64,000 bases of DNA from Streptomyces pactum (GTDB lineage Bacteria; Actinomycetota; Actinomycetes; Streptomycetales; Streptomycetaceae), in NCBI RefSeq assembly GCF_016031615.1, contig NZ_JACYXC010000001.1, positions 992,001 to 1,056,000 on the forward strand. The letters are read 5' to 3'. A model generated the notes under the pieces. That model saw only the letters and a program-made list of their open reading frames with translations, did no database searches and had not been told where the DNA came from. Position numbers and translations under genes: made by a program. Every line of letters begins with the position of its first letter. Within the stretch, counting starts at the first letter, position 1. Below, one piece after another: positions 50,769 to 59,984 of the stretch.

Positions 50769-51722
50769 TCAGGCCCGCCGCTCGGTGCGGGCGTCGAGCC
50801 AGGCCAGCAGGTCCTGCTGCACCTCGTCCCGGTTGGTCTCGTTGAGGATCTCGTGCCGGGCCCCGGGGTAGCTCCGCCAGCTGAGGTCCCGGGTGCCCAG
50901 GTACCGGAAGTCCTCCAGCAGCTCGTAGACGAGGGTCATCCGCTGGTTGCAGGGGTCCTCCGTACCGGCCGCGATGTGGACCGGCAGGCCGACCGGGACG
51001 CGGGCCAGGTTCCGCGGGTCGTTGATCTTGCGCACCGCGCGCACCCAGTCCAGCGACAGGCCCGCGCTGAACGGGAAGCCGCAGGCGGTGTCGGCCGCGT
51101 ACCGGGCCACCTCGGTGGAGTCCCGGGACAGCCACTCGAAGCCGGTGCCGAACTCGTACGGGTCGTTGAACGAGGCGAAGAGCGTCGGCAGGAAGGTGGA
51201 CAGGGCGTCCCGGCCGCGCTCGGCGATCTCCCGCTCTATGGTGGCGATGATCTCCTCCAGCTCCGCCGCCGGCAGGGTCCGGAAGGTGCCGGAGAGGATC
51301 AGCCCGGACAGATCCTCGCCGTGCTCCTGGGCGTAGTCCCGGGCCAGCATCGACCCCATGCTGTGACCGAGCAGGAACAGCGGCACGCCGGGGTGCTCGG
51401 CGCGGGCCCGGTCGCCGATGCCGCGCAGGTCGGACACCATGTCCCGCCAGCTGTCCCGCTCCCCCACGATCCCGTGGCCGCCGGTGCTCGCGGCGGTCCC
51501 GCCGTGCCCTCGGTGGTCGGAGGCGATCACCAGGTAGCCGTGGCCGGCGAGGAACCGGGCGAACCTGCCGTAGCGCCGGGCGTGCTCGGCGGCACCGTGC
51601 GCGATCTGGACGACGGCGCGCGGCTGCCCGCTCTCCGGCAGCCAGCTGTACGTCGCCACGCGTACGCCGTCGGGGGCGTGGTGATGGCCGGTGAGGTCGG
51701 GGTTGGTGCCGGTGGCGGGCAT
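50769..51722 (-). CDS. monoacylglycerol-lipase-like alpha/beta hydrolase
   Basis: A 317-residue serine hydrolase (serine aminopeptidase S33 / lysophospholipase group). QIAHGAAEHARRYGRFARFL with DHRGHGGT supplies the oxyanion region, FLLGHSMGSMLA is the nucleophile elbow near residue 122, AGTEDPCN carries the acid Asp and SYPGARHEILNE the catalytic His. The product is cytosolic and probably acts on acylglycerols or similar lipids. ATG follows CCAGGAGA. The region on either side is CCGG-rich and shows a partial duplication at 50660-50703 and 50732-50772. Confidence 0.88.
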   Translation of the reverse strand: MPATGTNPDLTGHHHAPDGVRVATYSWLPESGQPRAVVQIAHGAAEHARRYGRFARFLAGHGYLVIASDHRGHGGTAASTGGHGIVGERDSWRDMVSDLRGIGDRARAEHPGVPLFLLGHSMGSMLARDYAQEHGEDLSGLILSGTFRTLPAAELEEIIATIEREIAERGRDALSTFLPTLFASFNDPYEFGTGFEWLSRDSTEVARYAADTACGFPFSAGLSLDWVRAVRKINDPRNLARVPVGLPVHIAAGTEDPCNQRMTLVYELLEDFRYLGTRDLSWRSYPGARHEILNETNRDEVQQDLLAWLDARTERRA

Positions 51723-52004
51723 GCCGTGTCGTCTCCTGGAACCGTCGGGATGATGGGGGATGGGGGGTTGGGACGAGGTCGGGGATGGCGGGTGCAGGGG
51801 CGGACGGGTTCGGGCTACCGGAAGCCCACTCTCTCCTCACGGAGCCCGGTTGGCCAGGGGCCGGGCACCACGCGGAACCGGTGGAGGCGGCCCTCGGCGT
51901 CCGGTGGGCGGGGCCGGCGGGGTGTGCGGTGGGCGGGGCGAGGGGTGTCGGATTCCGGACACGGTAGACGCCTGCGCCCCGCGCCGCGGTTCCGCGGGGA
52001 CCGC

Positions 52005-53213
52005 TCAGTCCCCGGAACGGGTCAGGCCGAGCAGGTCGCGGGCGGGGCCCTCGGGGCGCTGCCCGGCCGGCCAGACCGCGCGCAGCTCGCGCCGCAGCGC
52101 CACCCCCTCCACCGGGATCTCCACCAGCCGCCGGGCGGCCAGTTCCTCGCCGACCGCGAGCACGCTGAGCACGGCCGGCGCGGCGCCGTCCACCGCGGCG
52201 GCCTTCACCGCCGTGGTGGAGGCCAGTTCCAGGAGCGGTTCGGCGAGGCCGCCGTGGCCGGCGAGGGCGGCGTCCAGGACCTGCCGGGTGCCCGATCCCC
52301 GCTCCCGCAGGACCAGGGGCGCGGCGGCCAGCTCCGCCGGGCTCACCGGGGTACGGCGCCGAGTCCACGGGTGGGCCGGCGCGACGACGACCACCAGCCG
52401 GTCGCGGCCGACGACCGCGCCGTCCAACCCCCGGGGCACCTCCAGCCCCTCGACGAACCCGAGGTCGGCCTCCGCGGCGAGGAGCCGCCCGGCGACCGCG
52501 GCCGAGTTCCCGGCGATCAGCGAGACGGCGGTGCCGGGGCGGTGGGCGCGCAGCGCGATCAGCCACCCCGGCAGCAGGTACTCGGCGATGGTCATGCTGG
52601 CCGCGACCCGCAGCCGTGAGTCGCGGCGGCCGCGCAGGGCGTGCACCCCGGCGTCGAACGCCTCGGCCGCCTCGACCACCCGCCGCGCCCAGTCGGTGAC
52701 CAGCGCGCCCGCCTCGGTGAGCCGGGAGCCGCGCGGGGAGCGCTCCACCAGGGGCACCCCGAGCCGCCGTTCCATGGCCCGGATCCGGCTGCTGGCCGCC
52801 GGCTGGGTGATGCCCAGTTCCTGGGCGGCGCGGCCCAGGCTGCCCAGCCGGGCGACGGCGAGGAGCAGTTCCATCGCGCCCAGGTCGGGGACCCGGTGGG
52901 CCAGCGGGGTGCCGGGCTCGGCGCCACGGTCGCGGCCGGCCGGTCCGGAGGGCGGCCCGGCGGCGGCCGGATTCCCGGACGGTCCGGGCGCGGTCCCGGA
53001 CGGTTCCGTGACGGGGGCGGTGGACCGGCCGGACGGGTCGGGGGCGGTGTCCTCGGCCACTCCGGCGACGCCGGCCGTTCCGAGGGCGTCGGCCGTTCCG
53101 GGGGGCGCCGGGGGTCCAGGGGACGCCGGGGGATCCCGGCGGCCGAACGGGCCGGGGGCCGCGGGTTGCGACCGGGTACCGGCCGGGTCCCGGTCGCCCT
53201 GGGTGGTGCTCAT
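52005..53213 (-). CDS. LysR-family regulator with long low-complexity N-terminus
   Basis: A 402-residue protein whose residues 110-402 are a LysR regulator: winged helix MELLLAVARLGSLGRAAQELGITQPAASSRIRAMERRLGVPLVER and a substrate-binding-like effector domain (LRVAASMTIAEYLLPGWLIAL...). LysR proteins are normally about 300 residues; the first 110 here are Pro/Gly/Ala/Thr-rich without structure. The real start may be nearer the domain, but the divergent promoter lies just upstream of 53213, favouring the long form. It is 36 bases from the divergent transporter and likely controls it in response to sulfite, a C4-dicarboxylate or a similar anion. Confidence 0.82.
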   Translation of the reverse strand: MSTTQGDRDPAGTRSQPAAPGPFGRRDPPASPGPPAPPGTADALGTAGVAGVAEDTAPDPSGRSTAPVTEPSGTAPGPSGNPAAAGPPSGPAGRDRGAEPGTPLAHRVPDLGAMELLLAVARLGSLGRAAQELGITQPAASSRIRAMERRLGVPLVERSPRGSRLTEAGALVTDWARRVVEAAEAFDAGVHALRGRRDSRLRVAASMTIAEYLLPGWLIALRAHRPGTAVSLIAGNSAAVAGRLLAAEADLGFVEGLEVPRGLDGAVVGRDRLVVVVAPAHPWTRRRTPVSPAELAAAPLVLRERGSGTRQVLDAALAGHGGLAEPLLELASTTAVKAAAVDGAAPAVLSVLAVGEELAARRLVEIPVEGVALRRELRAVWPAGQRPEGPARDLLGLTRSGD

Positions 53214-53235
53214 AAATCCAGCTTATGTGCTCATA
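53206..53235. promoter_or_regulatory. LysR-type binding region
   Basis: GTGCTCATA occurs at 53206-53214 and 53227-53235, exactly 21 bases or two helical turns apart. Between them CATAA-N7-TTATG (53211-53227) is a T-N11-A-like dyad. It fills nearly the whole 36-bp gap between the two divergent starts. Confidence 0.5.
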
Positions 53236-53249
53236 GGAAATGATCCCTG

Positions 53250-54593
53250 GTGGGAGCGGTGGCGGCCCGGAAGGCTGCGGGACATGACGCTCGCACCTCC
53301 GCCGCCCGCTCCCCCATCGCCCCCCCATCGCCCCCCGTCGCTCCCGTCGCCCCCGCCGTCCACCGGTGGCACGACGGGGTGCGCCGGGTGGGGCCGAACT
53401 GGTACGCGGTGGTGATGGGCACCGCCATGGTGGCGACCGCCGGGGAGGTGCTGGGCGATCCGCCCGGGGTCCGGCCGGTGCGGCAGGGTGTGTGGCTGCT
53501 GGCCGTGGGGGCGCTGGCGGTGGTGGTGGCCGCACGGGCGGCGCACTGGCGCCGGTATCCGGAGGTGGCCCGCGCCCAGCTCCTGGACCCGGCGGTCGCG
53601 CCCTTCCACGGCTGCGCGGCGATGGCGCCGCTCGCGGTCGGAGCCGCCACCCTGGCGGTCGGGGCGGACGTGGTGGGCCGCGGGCCGGCGGTGGCCGCCG
53701 CCGCGGTGCTGTGGGCGGTCGGCACGGTCGCCGCGCTGGTCGTGGCGGCCGGCATCCCGTACCTGATGATCGCCCGGCACCGGATCGGGGTGCGGGACGC
53801 CTCTCCGGTGTGGCTGCTGCCGGTGGTGGCGCCCATGGTGTCGGCGGCGACCGGGCCGGCGCTGGCGCCGTGGCTGCCGGCCGGGCAGTGGCGGGCGTCC
53901 CTGCTGCTGGGGTGCGGTGCGCTGTTCGGGGTGAGCCTGGCCGCCGTACTGCTGCTCCTGCCGCTGATCTTCGCCCGGCTGCTCCGGTTCGGGCCGCCCC
54001 CGGCGGCGTCGGCCCCGGCGCTCTTCCTGGTGCTGGGGCCGCTCGGCCAGTCCGCCACGGCCGCCGGGCAGTTGGCCGACGCCGCGCCGCGGGCCGCGCG
54101 CGCCGGGTACCTGGCGGTGGCGTACGGCGTTCCGGTGCTGGGGTTCGCGCTGCTGTGGCTGGTGCTCGCGGGCGCGCTGGTGCTCCGCTCGGCACGCGGC
54201 GGGCTCCCCTTCGGCCTGGGCTGGTGGGCCTTCACCTTCCCGGTGGGCACCTGTGTGACCGGTACGGCCGCCCTCGCCCGGCACACCGGGCTCCCGGCGC
54301 CGGCCTGGCTGGCGGCCGGGCTGTACGCGGTGCTGGTAACGGCCTGGACGGTGGTGGCGGCCCGCACCGTTCGCGGGCTGGCGAACGGCACCCTGCTCGC
54401 TCCGCCGGGCGCGGCGGGCGGGACCGGCCCGGTGGCCGGCGGCCCCGGTGCGCCGCGGGACCGGGCGGCCGGCGGCCCCGGCGGGGCGCGGCGCCCGGCG
54501 GACGCGCCCGGCACGGCCGCGGACCGGCCCGCCGCCCCCGGCGACCGGAGCGGTCCGCCGGAGCCGGCGCCGGTGACCGCGGGTGTGGGGTGA
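53250..54593 (+). CDS. TDT-family (TehA/SLAC1-like) transporter
   Basis: A 447-residue membrane protein with about ten helices and the tellurite-resistance/dicarboxylate transporter outline: VGPNWYAVVMGTAMVA in TM1 (the family's PNWF-like start), ending with GWWAFTFPVGTCVTGTAALA. The group exports or channels small anions such as sulfite, malate, nitrate or tellurite. The last 60 residues are Pro/Gly/Ala-rich and cytoplasmic. GTG start. Divergent from the LysR gene, which is the usual arrangement for a substrate-induced transporter. Confidence 0.83.
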   Translation: MGAVAARKAAGHDARTSAARSPIAPPSPPVAPVAPAVHRWHDGVRRVGPNWYAVVMGTAMVATAGEVLGDPPGVRPVRQGVWLLAVGALAVVVAARAAHWRRYPEVARAQLLDPAVAPFHGCAAMAPLAVGAATLAVGADVVGRGPAVAAAAVLWAVGTVAALVVAAGIPYLMIARHRIGVRDASPVWLLPVVAPMVSAATGPALAPWLPAGQWRASLLLGCGALFGVSLAAVLLLLPLIFARLLRFGPPPAASAPALFLVLGPLGQSATAAGQLADAAPRAARAGYLAVAYGVPVLGFALLWLVLAGALVLRSARGGLPFGLGWWAFTFPVGTCVTGTAALARHTGLPAPAWLAAGLYAVLVTAWTVVAARTVRGLANGTLLAPPGAAGGTGPVAGGPGAPRDRAAGGPGGARRPADAPGTAADRPAAPGDRSGPPEPAPVTAGVG

Positions 54594-54732
54594 GGCGGCA
54601 CCGCGGGACCGGACGCGGCGGGCCGCGCCGTCCGGCGGGAGGGCCCGGTCATCCGGCCGCCCCGGTCGGCGGAGCGGCCCCGAAGGATTCGCGGGCGACC
54701 GGGTCCGTCGGCGGGTCGCGGTCCCCGGCCGG

Positions 54733-55470
54733 TCAGCGCGCCGCGGCCAGGGCCTCGGCGAGTACCCGGGGGGCCTCCACCAGCGAGGGTCCGTACCAGG
54801 TCAGATGGCGTCCGCCGACGAGCGCGGCGGGGATGCCGGGGAACGCCTCGGGGCCGTCGTCCGCCGTGAAGCGGTACGGCTCGTCCGGCAGCACCACCAA
54901 CTCCGCGCCGGCGGCGTTCAGTTCGGCGAGCGGAATCCTGGGGTAGCGCTCGGGGTGGTCCCGGTGGACGTTGCGCACCCCGAGCCGGGCGAGCAGATCG
55001 CCCGCGAAGGTGTCCCGTCCCAGCACCATCCAGGGGCGCCGCCAGACCGGGATCACCGCGCGCCGTTCCGGGCCGGCCGGGCGCACCTCCCGCCACGCCG
55101 CCTCCGCCTCGTCCAGCCAGCCGGGCCGCGGCAGGCCGCAGCCGTCCACCAGCACCCGGTGCAGCTCGGCGAACGCCTGCTCCAGGCCGCGCACCTCGGT
55201 GACCAGGACGCGCAGTCCGGCGGCGCGCAGGGCGGCGAGGTCGGGCTCGCGGTTCTCCTCCTCGTTGGCGAGGACCAGGTCCGGGGCGAGGGCGGCGATC
55301 CGCCCGGTGTCCGGGTTCTTGGTGCCGCCGACGCGCACCGCGTCCAGTCCGGGCGGGTGGCTGCACCAGTCGGTCACCCCGGCCAGCAGCCCGGGATCGG
55401 TCGCCGCCACCGCCTCGGTGAGGGAGGGCACCAGGGACACCACGCGCCGTACCGCGCCACGCCTGCTCAT
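54733..55470 (-). CDS. BtuF/FepB-like cytosolic binding protein
   Basis: A 245-residue protein of the helical-backbone metal-receptor fold. It starts RRVVSLVPSLTEAVAA and contains VGGTKNPDTGRIAALAPDLVLANEEENR, IPVWRRPWMVLGRDTFAGDLLARLG and the end PSLVEAPRVLAEAL, typical of BtuF-like cobalamin or siderophore binding proteins. No signal peptide or lipobox is present and no permease or ATPase gene lies next to it, so it may have a cytosolic sensing or cobamide role. ATG 55470 places the start right at the first strand. An upstream extension is low-complexity. Confidence 0.8.
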   Translation of the reverse strand: MSRRGAVRRVVSLVPSLTEAVAATDPGLLAGVTDWCSHPPGLDAVRVGGTKNPDTGRIAALAPDLVLANEEENREPDLAALRAAGLRVLVTEVRGLEQAFAELHRVLVDGCGLPRPGWLDEAEAAWREVRPAGPERRAVIPVWRRPWMVLGRDTFAGDLLARLGVRNVHRDHPERYPRIPLAELNAAGAELVVLPDEPYRFTADDGPEAFPGIPAALVGGRHLTWYGPSLVEAPRVLAEALAAAR

Positions 55471-55936
55471 CCGCCCCACCGTACGGCGCCGGCGGGCGGA
55501 CCCGCAGCCCTGCGCCGGGTACGGACGCCGCGCGCCGCTGCGCCCCCGCCGGGCGGGGCGTCCCCGGTCCCGGCTGGACGACGGGCCTCCCTGTCCGGCC
55601 GGGCCGGCGGGCAACCGGCCCGGCCGGACGAGGAGGCACCCCCGGCCGGGCGCCCCTGCTCCCCCGCCGGACGAGGACGCGCCCCCGGCAGGGCGCACCG
55701 TCGGGCGGGCTTACCCCGGCTCCCGGCCCGGCGCCGAGGCACCTCACCCGCCCCCGGGGCGCACGGCCGACGGTCCCGCGCCCCGCTCGGGCGGCAGGGC
55801 GCACGCCCGCCGCCCCGCGCCGCGGTACGGTCGCGCCCGCCCCGCCGGAAACGGCGCTGCCGCCGGTGCGTACCGGCGGCAGCGCCCGGGGCGGCGGGAA
55901 GGCGCCACCGGCGGGACGGGTGGGGGACGGGTGGGG
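55471..55936. other. GC-rich gap with terminator
   Basis: These 466 bases hold CCGG-rich filler up to 55850 and the strong terminator of the opuA-like operon (55853-55886). No gene is supported. Confidence 0.55.
55853..55886 (-). terminator. 15-bp stem hairpin after opuA-like operon
   Basis: Arms GGCGCTGCCGCCGGT and its exact complement are separated by four bases. It lies 50 bases beyond the stop of the permease-binding-protein gene. There is no U tract, as is usual for Streptomyces terminators. Confidence 0.75.
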
Positions 55937-58570
55937 TCAGGCGGTGACCGGCGCCATCCGGTCCACGATCCCCGGGTGGGCGTCCATCCAGGTCCGGACG
56001 CCCTCCTCGACGTTCCCCTTCCCGGCGTCCTGGACCGCCTGTTCCAGGCCGGCCAGTTCCTCCTCGGTCATGTGCCAGTTCTTGAGCCAGCCGTGGAACT
56101 CGGGGAACTTCTCCGGGAACGACCTGTGCCCCAGCGAGTGGATGCGGTTGTTGTCCCCGAAGGCCTTGTGCGGGTCGGCCAGCTTGGTCAGCCGGTACTT
56201 GCCGTACGCCCAGTGCGGCGTCCACAGGGCCACCGCGATGGGCTCCTTCCGGGCGTAGGCGCGCTGGAGTTCGGCGAGCATCGCCGGGGTGCTGCCGTCC
56301 ACCACGCGGTACTCGTCCGCCAGGCCGTAGGTGTTCAGCACCTTCTTCTTCAGCAGGTTCATCTGACCGGTGCCCGGCTCGATCCCGATGATCTTGCCGT
56401 CGAAGGTCTTCGCCTTGCCCTTGAGGTCGGCCAGGGTCTTCACGTCCTTGACGTACGAGGGCACCGCGATCTCCAGCGACGTCCGGTCGTACCAGGGACC
56501 GATGTCGACGAGGTTCTTCTTGTACCGGTCCCAGTACTGCTTCTGGGCGGCCGGCAGCCAGGCGTCGAACTCCACGTCGATCTGGCCGGCGCTCATGCCG
56601 GTGAACATCGAGCCGACGTCGTACTGCCGGACGGACGGCTTGTAGCCGCGGCGCTCCAGGACGTTCTTCCACAGGAAGGTGGTGGCGACGTCCTCGTCCC
56701 AGGGGAAGTAGCCGATGTGCGGCGCGGCGCCGGCCTGCTTGCCGGGCCGGTCCGCGGTGCCGCCGGCGCCCTTCACCGGGGCCACCTTGTCCACGAAGCC
56801 GGGGTTCTTCTCCAGCCAGGCGCGCACGCCCTGCCGCTGGTTGCCCTTGCCGGCCTCCTGGATCTCCGCCTCCAGGCCGGTGAGCTGCTTCTCGGTCAGC
56901 TTGAAGTCCTTCATCCACCGGGCGACCTCGGGCTCCTGCTCGGAGAATCCCTTGCGCGCCAGGGTGTGGATGGAGTCGCCGGAGCCGAACGCGCCCTGCG
57001 GGTCCTTCAGCTTGGTCAGGTCGTAGGTGCTGTAGGCCCAGTGCGGCGACCAGAGGGTGACCGCGACCGGCTCCTTCTTCGCGTAGCTGCGCTCCAGCTG
57101 GGAGAGCATGCCGGCGGTGGAGCCCTTGACCAGCTGGTACTCGCCGTCGAGCCCGTAGCCGGGGAGGACCTTGTCCTGCATCAGCTTCATCTCGCCGGCG
57201 CCCGGCTCGATCCCGATGATCTTGCCGCCGAAGGTCTTCCCCTTGCCCTTGAGGTCGGCCAGGGACTTCACGTCCTTGACGTACGAGGGCACCGCGACCT
57301 CCAGCGAGGTCTTGTCGTACCAGGCGCCCAGGTCCTCCAGCCGGTCGTGGTACCGCTTCCAGTACGCGTCGTGGGTCACCGGCAGCCAGGAGTTGGTCTG
57401 CACGTCGATGTCGCCGGCCGCCATGCCCGTGTAGAGGGCACCGACCTCGTACGCCTTGGCCTCGGGCTTGAAGCCGCGCTGGCGGAGGACCTCCTGCCAC
57501 AGGTGGGTGGAGGCGACGCCCTCGTCCCAGTTGATGTAACCGATGCTGATCGAGCGGCCCTTGCCGACGTCGGCGGTGACCCGGTCGCCGTCCTCGTCGT
57601 CGCCGCCGAAGACGTTCAGGCCGCCGGCGGCCAGCGCCAGCACGATGACGCCGACCATCGCGACCGAGGTCGCCGGGCGCCAGCGGAGCACGTTCCGGCT
57701 CCCGGCCGCCGCGGCGTTCTGCTTCGCCAGCGCCCGCCGGCCCAGCGGCGAGACCCGCTGGTTGAGCGCGCCGGTCATCCGGTCCAGGTACATGGCGAGG
57801 ATGACCACCGCGATGCCGCCCTCGAAGCCCAGCGCCACGTCCACGGAGCTGATCGCCTCGAAGACCGAGGAGCCCAGGCCGCCGCCGCCGACCATGCCGG
57901 AGATGACCACCATGGACAGCGCCAGCATGATCGCCTGGTTGACGCCGGCCATGATGGTGGGCAGCGCCAGCGGCAGCTGGACCCGGGTCAGGGTGCGGCG
58001 CGGTGTGGTGCCGAACGCGTCGGCGGCCTCCACCAGCTCCCCGTCCACCTGGCGGATGCCGAGTTCGGTCATCCGTACCCCGGGCGGCATGGAGAAGATG
58101 ATGGTGGCGATGATGCCGGGGACGACACCGACCCCGAAGAAGAAGATGCCGGGGATCAGGTAGACGAAGGCCGGCATCGTCTGCATGAAGTCCAGTACCG
58201 GCCGCAGCACCGCGCTGACCACCCGGTTCCGGGACGCCCAGATGCCCAGCGGGACCGCCACCGCGAGGGTGATGGCGCCGGCCACCAGGACCAGCGACAG
58301 GGTCTCCATCGCCTCGTCCCACTGCTCGATCGAGTCGATGAGCGCGAAGCCGGCGAAGGCGAGGACCGCCGGCAGCAGCCCGCGCAGCCACCAGGCGAGG
58401 ACCGCGAGGATGCCGGTGAGCAGCAGCGGGTGGGGCGCGGCGAGCACCTGGTGCACGCCGTCGTACATGCCTTCGACGACGGTGGAGATGAAGTCGAAGA
58501 GCCAGTCGAAGTGGTCGCGGAGGAAGTTGACGCCGGAGTCGATCCAGCTTCCGAGTTCGAGCCTAGGCAC
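55937..58570 (-). CDS. glycine betaine/proline ABC permease fused to two substrate-binding domains
   Basis: An 877-residue OpuA-type subunit. Residues about 1-320 are the permease, with GTTPRRTLTRVQLPLALPTIMAGVNQAIM as EAA loop. Two consecutive OpuAC-type binding domains follow: about 345-600 (IGYINWDEGVASTHLWQEVL, then SWLPVTHDAYW) and about 630-877 (IGYFPWDEDVATTFLWKNVL, then DAWLPAAQKQYW). Each ends with WLEKNP or WMDAHP-like stretches. The Trp-rich aromatic pockets bind quaternary amines. OpuA with one fused binding domain is known from Lactococcus and tandem ones from actinobacteria. It imports betaine or proline under osmotic stress. It overlaps the ATPase gene by eight bases. Confidence 0.92.
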   Translation of the reverse strand: MPRLELGSWIDSGVNFLRDHFDWLFDFISTVVEGMYDGVHQVLAAPHPLLLTGILAVLAWWLRGLLPAVLAFAGFALIDSIEQWDEAMETLSLVLVAGAITLAVAVPLGIWASRNRVVSAVLRPVLDFMQTMPAFVYLIPGIFFFGVGVVPGIIATIIFSMPPGVRMTELGIRQVDGELVEAADAFGTTPRRTLTRVQLPLALPTIMAGVNQAIMLALSMVVISGMVGGGGLGSSVFEAISSVDVALGFEGGIAVVILAMYLDRMTGALNQRVSPLGRRALAKQNAAAAGSRNVLRWRPATSVAMVGVIVLALAAGGLNVFGGDDEDGDRVTADVGKGRSISIGYINWDEGVASTHLWQEVLRQRGFKPEAKAYEVGALYTGMAAGDIDVQTNSWLPVTHDAYWKRYHDRLEDLGAWYDKTSLEVAVPSYVKDVKSLADLKGKGKTFGGKIIGIEPGAGEMKLMQDKVLPGYGLDGEYQLVKGSTAGMLSQLERSYAKKEPVAVTLWSPHWAYSTYDLTKLKDPQGAFGSGDSIHTLARKGFSEQEPEVARWMKDFKLTEKQLTGLEAEIQEAGKGNQRQGVRAWLEKNPGFVDKVAPVKGAGGTADRPGKQAGAAPHIGYFPWDEDVATTFLWKNVLERRGYKPSVRQYDVGSMFTGMSAGQIDVEFDAWLPAAQKQYWDRYKKNLVDIGPWYDRTSLEIAVPSYVKDVKTLADLKGKAKTFDGKIIGIEPGTGQMNLLKKKVLNTYGLADEYRVVDGSTPAMLAELQRAYARKEPIAVALWTPHWAYGKYRLTKLADPHKAFGDNNRIHSLGHRSFPEKFPEFHGWLKNWHMTEEELAGLEQAVQDAGKGNVEEGVRTWMDAHPGIVDRMAPVTA

Positions 58571-59984
58571 CGGCGGTCACCTTGTCCTCCGGGGTGTCCA
58601 GGCCCTTGCCGTCGCCGGCGTCCCGCCCCTTCGCGGGCGCGGTCGCGCCCCGGGCGCCCGGTGGTCCGCCGCGGGCCGGGTTCCGTGCGCCGGCCCCGCT
58701 CCGCGGGGTGACGACCTTGGTGCGGGTGCGGGCGTCCGGGGCGGCCGGCCGCTCCGGGCGGGCCGCCGGCGAGGGCGCCGCCTCCCCGGCCGCCGTCGCG
58801 GACCCGGTCGCGGTCCCGGGGGCGCTCCCCGTGGCCGCGGGGGTGGCGGCCGTACTCCGACCGGCGGTCACCGCGGCATCCGCGGCCGGGACGGCGGCCG
58901 GGGCCGGGTCCGCCGGGGCCTCGCCGAGCACGGCGAGCAGCCGGGCGCGCGAGACCACACCGACCAGCTCCCCGGCCTCGTCGGTGACGGCCACCGCGAC
59001 ACCGCTGCGCGAGCAGGGGGTGAACAGCTCGGCGATGGGGGTGTCGGGGCGCACCGTGGCCGGGGCGGCCGCGATCACGTCCGCCGCACCGGCGATCGGG
59101 GTGCCGTCGTCGGCGCGGGTGCCCAGCACGGAGTCCGGGTCAGCCATGATCGCGCCCGCGGTCAGCACCCGGGTGCGGTCCACGTCCTGGGTGAAGGAGG
59201 CCACGTAGTCATTGGCGGGGCTGACCAGGATGTCCTCGGCCGAGCCGGTCTGGACGATCCGGCCGTCCCGCATCACGGCGATCTGGTCGCCGAGCCGCAT
59301 GGCCTCGTTGAGGTCGTGGGTGATGAAGACGATGGTCTTCCGCAGCCGCTTCTGCAGCTCCAGCAGCTGGTCCTGCATGTCGCGGCGGATCAGCGGGTCG
59401 AGCGCGCTGAACGACTCGTCCATCAGCAGCAGGTCGGCGTCGGTGGCCAGCGCCCGGGCGAGACCGACCCGCTGCTGCATGCCGCCGGACAGCTCGTCGG
59501 GCCAGGACTTCTCCCAGCCGGCGAGCCCCACCAGGGCCAGGGCCTCGGCGGCGCGGGTCTCCCGCTCGGCCCGGGGCACGCCCTGCACCTCCAGGCCGTA
59601 GGCGGCGTTCTCCAGCACGCTGCGGTGCGGGAAGAGCGCGAAGTGCTGGAAGACCATGCTGATCTTCCGCGACCGCACCTCGCGCAGACCGCGCGGGGTG
59701 AGCTCGGTCAGGTCCTGGCCGTCGAAGAGCACCCGGCCGGAGGTTGGCTCCAGCAGGCCGTTGAGCATGCGCAGGAGGGTGGACTTACCGGATCCGGACA
59801 GACCCATGACCACGAATATCTGGCCCGCCTCGACGGTGAACGAGGCGTCGATCACCGCGGCGGTGACACCGTCCTCGCGCAGCTCGTCGCGTTCGGCGCC
59901 GGCACGCAGCCGCCGCACGGCCTCTTCGGGTCGTCTGCCGAACACCTTGTACAGGCTCTCGGCTTTCAGCCTGGACACATACAC
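58563..59984 (-). CDS. glycine betaine/proline ABC ATPase with CBS-like tail
   Basis: A 473-residue ATP-binding subunit partnering the fused permease. Walker A GLSGSGKST (about residue 60), signature LSGGMQQRVGLARAL, Walker B LLLMDESFSALD and the H-loop VFITHDLNEAMRLGD are intact. Residues about 270-350 resemble CBS modules (MADPDSVLG, DVIAAAPATVRPDTPIAELF, ELVGVVSRARLLAVLGE), which sense ionic strength in OpuA. The remaining 120 residues are an unusual Ala/Pro/Arg tail. GTG at 59984 or 59978. A Crp-like site lies upstream at 60157. Confidence 0.9.
   Translation of the reverse strand: MYVSRLKAESLYKVFGRRPEEAVRRLRAGAERDELREDGVTAAVIDASFTVEAGQIFVVMGLSGSGKSTLLRMLNGLLEPTSGRVLFDGQDLTELTPRGLREVRSRKISMVFQHFALFPHRSVLENAAYGLEVQGVPRAERETRAAEALALVGLAGWEKSWPDELSGGMQQRVGLARALATDADLLLMDESFSALDPLIRRDMQDQLLELQKRLRKTIVFITHDLNEAMRLGDQIAVMRDGRIVQTGSAEDILVSPANDYVASFTQDVDRTRVLTAGAIMADPDSVLGTRADDGTPIAGAADVIAAAPATVRPDTPIAELFTPCSRSGVAVAVTDEAGELVGVVSRARLLAVLGEAPADPAPAAVPAADAAVTAGRSTAATPAATGSAPGTATGSATAAGEAAPSPAARPERPAAPDARTRTKVVTPRSGAGARNPARGGPPGARGATAPAKGRDAGDGKGLDTPEDKVTAGA

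Noticed and set aside
50164..54195. A single 1,343-codon minus-strand reading frame
   Set aside because: It is antisense or out of frame to four well-supported genes and contains only Arg/Pro/Gly-rich low-complexity residues.
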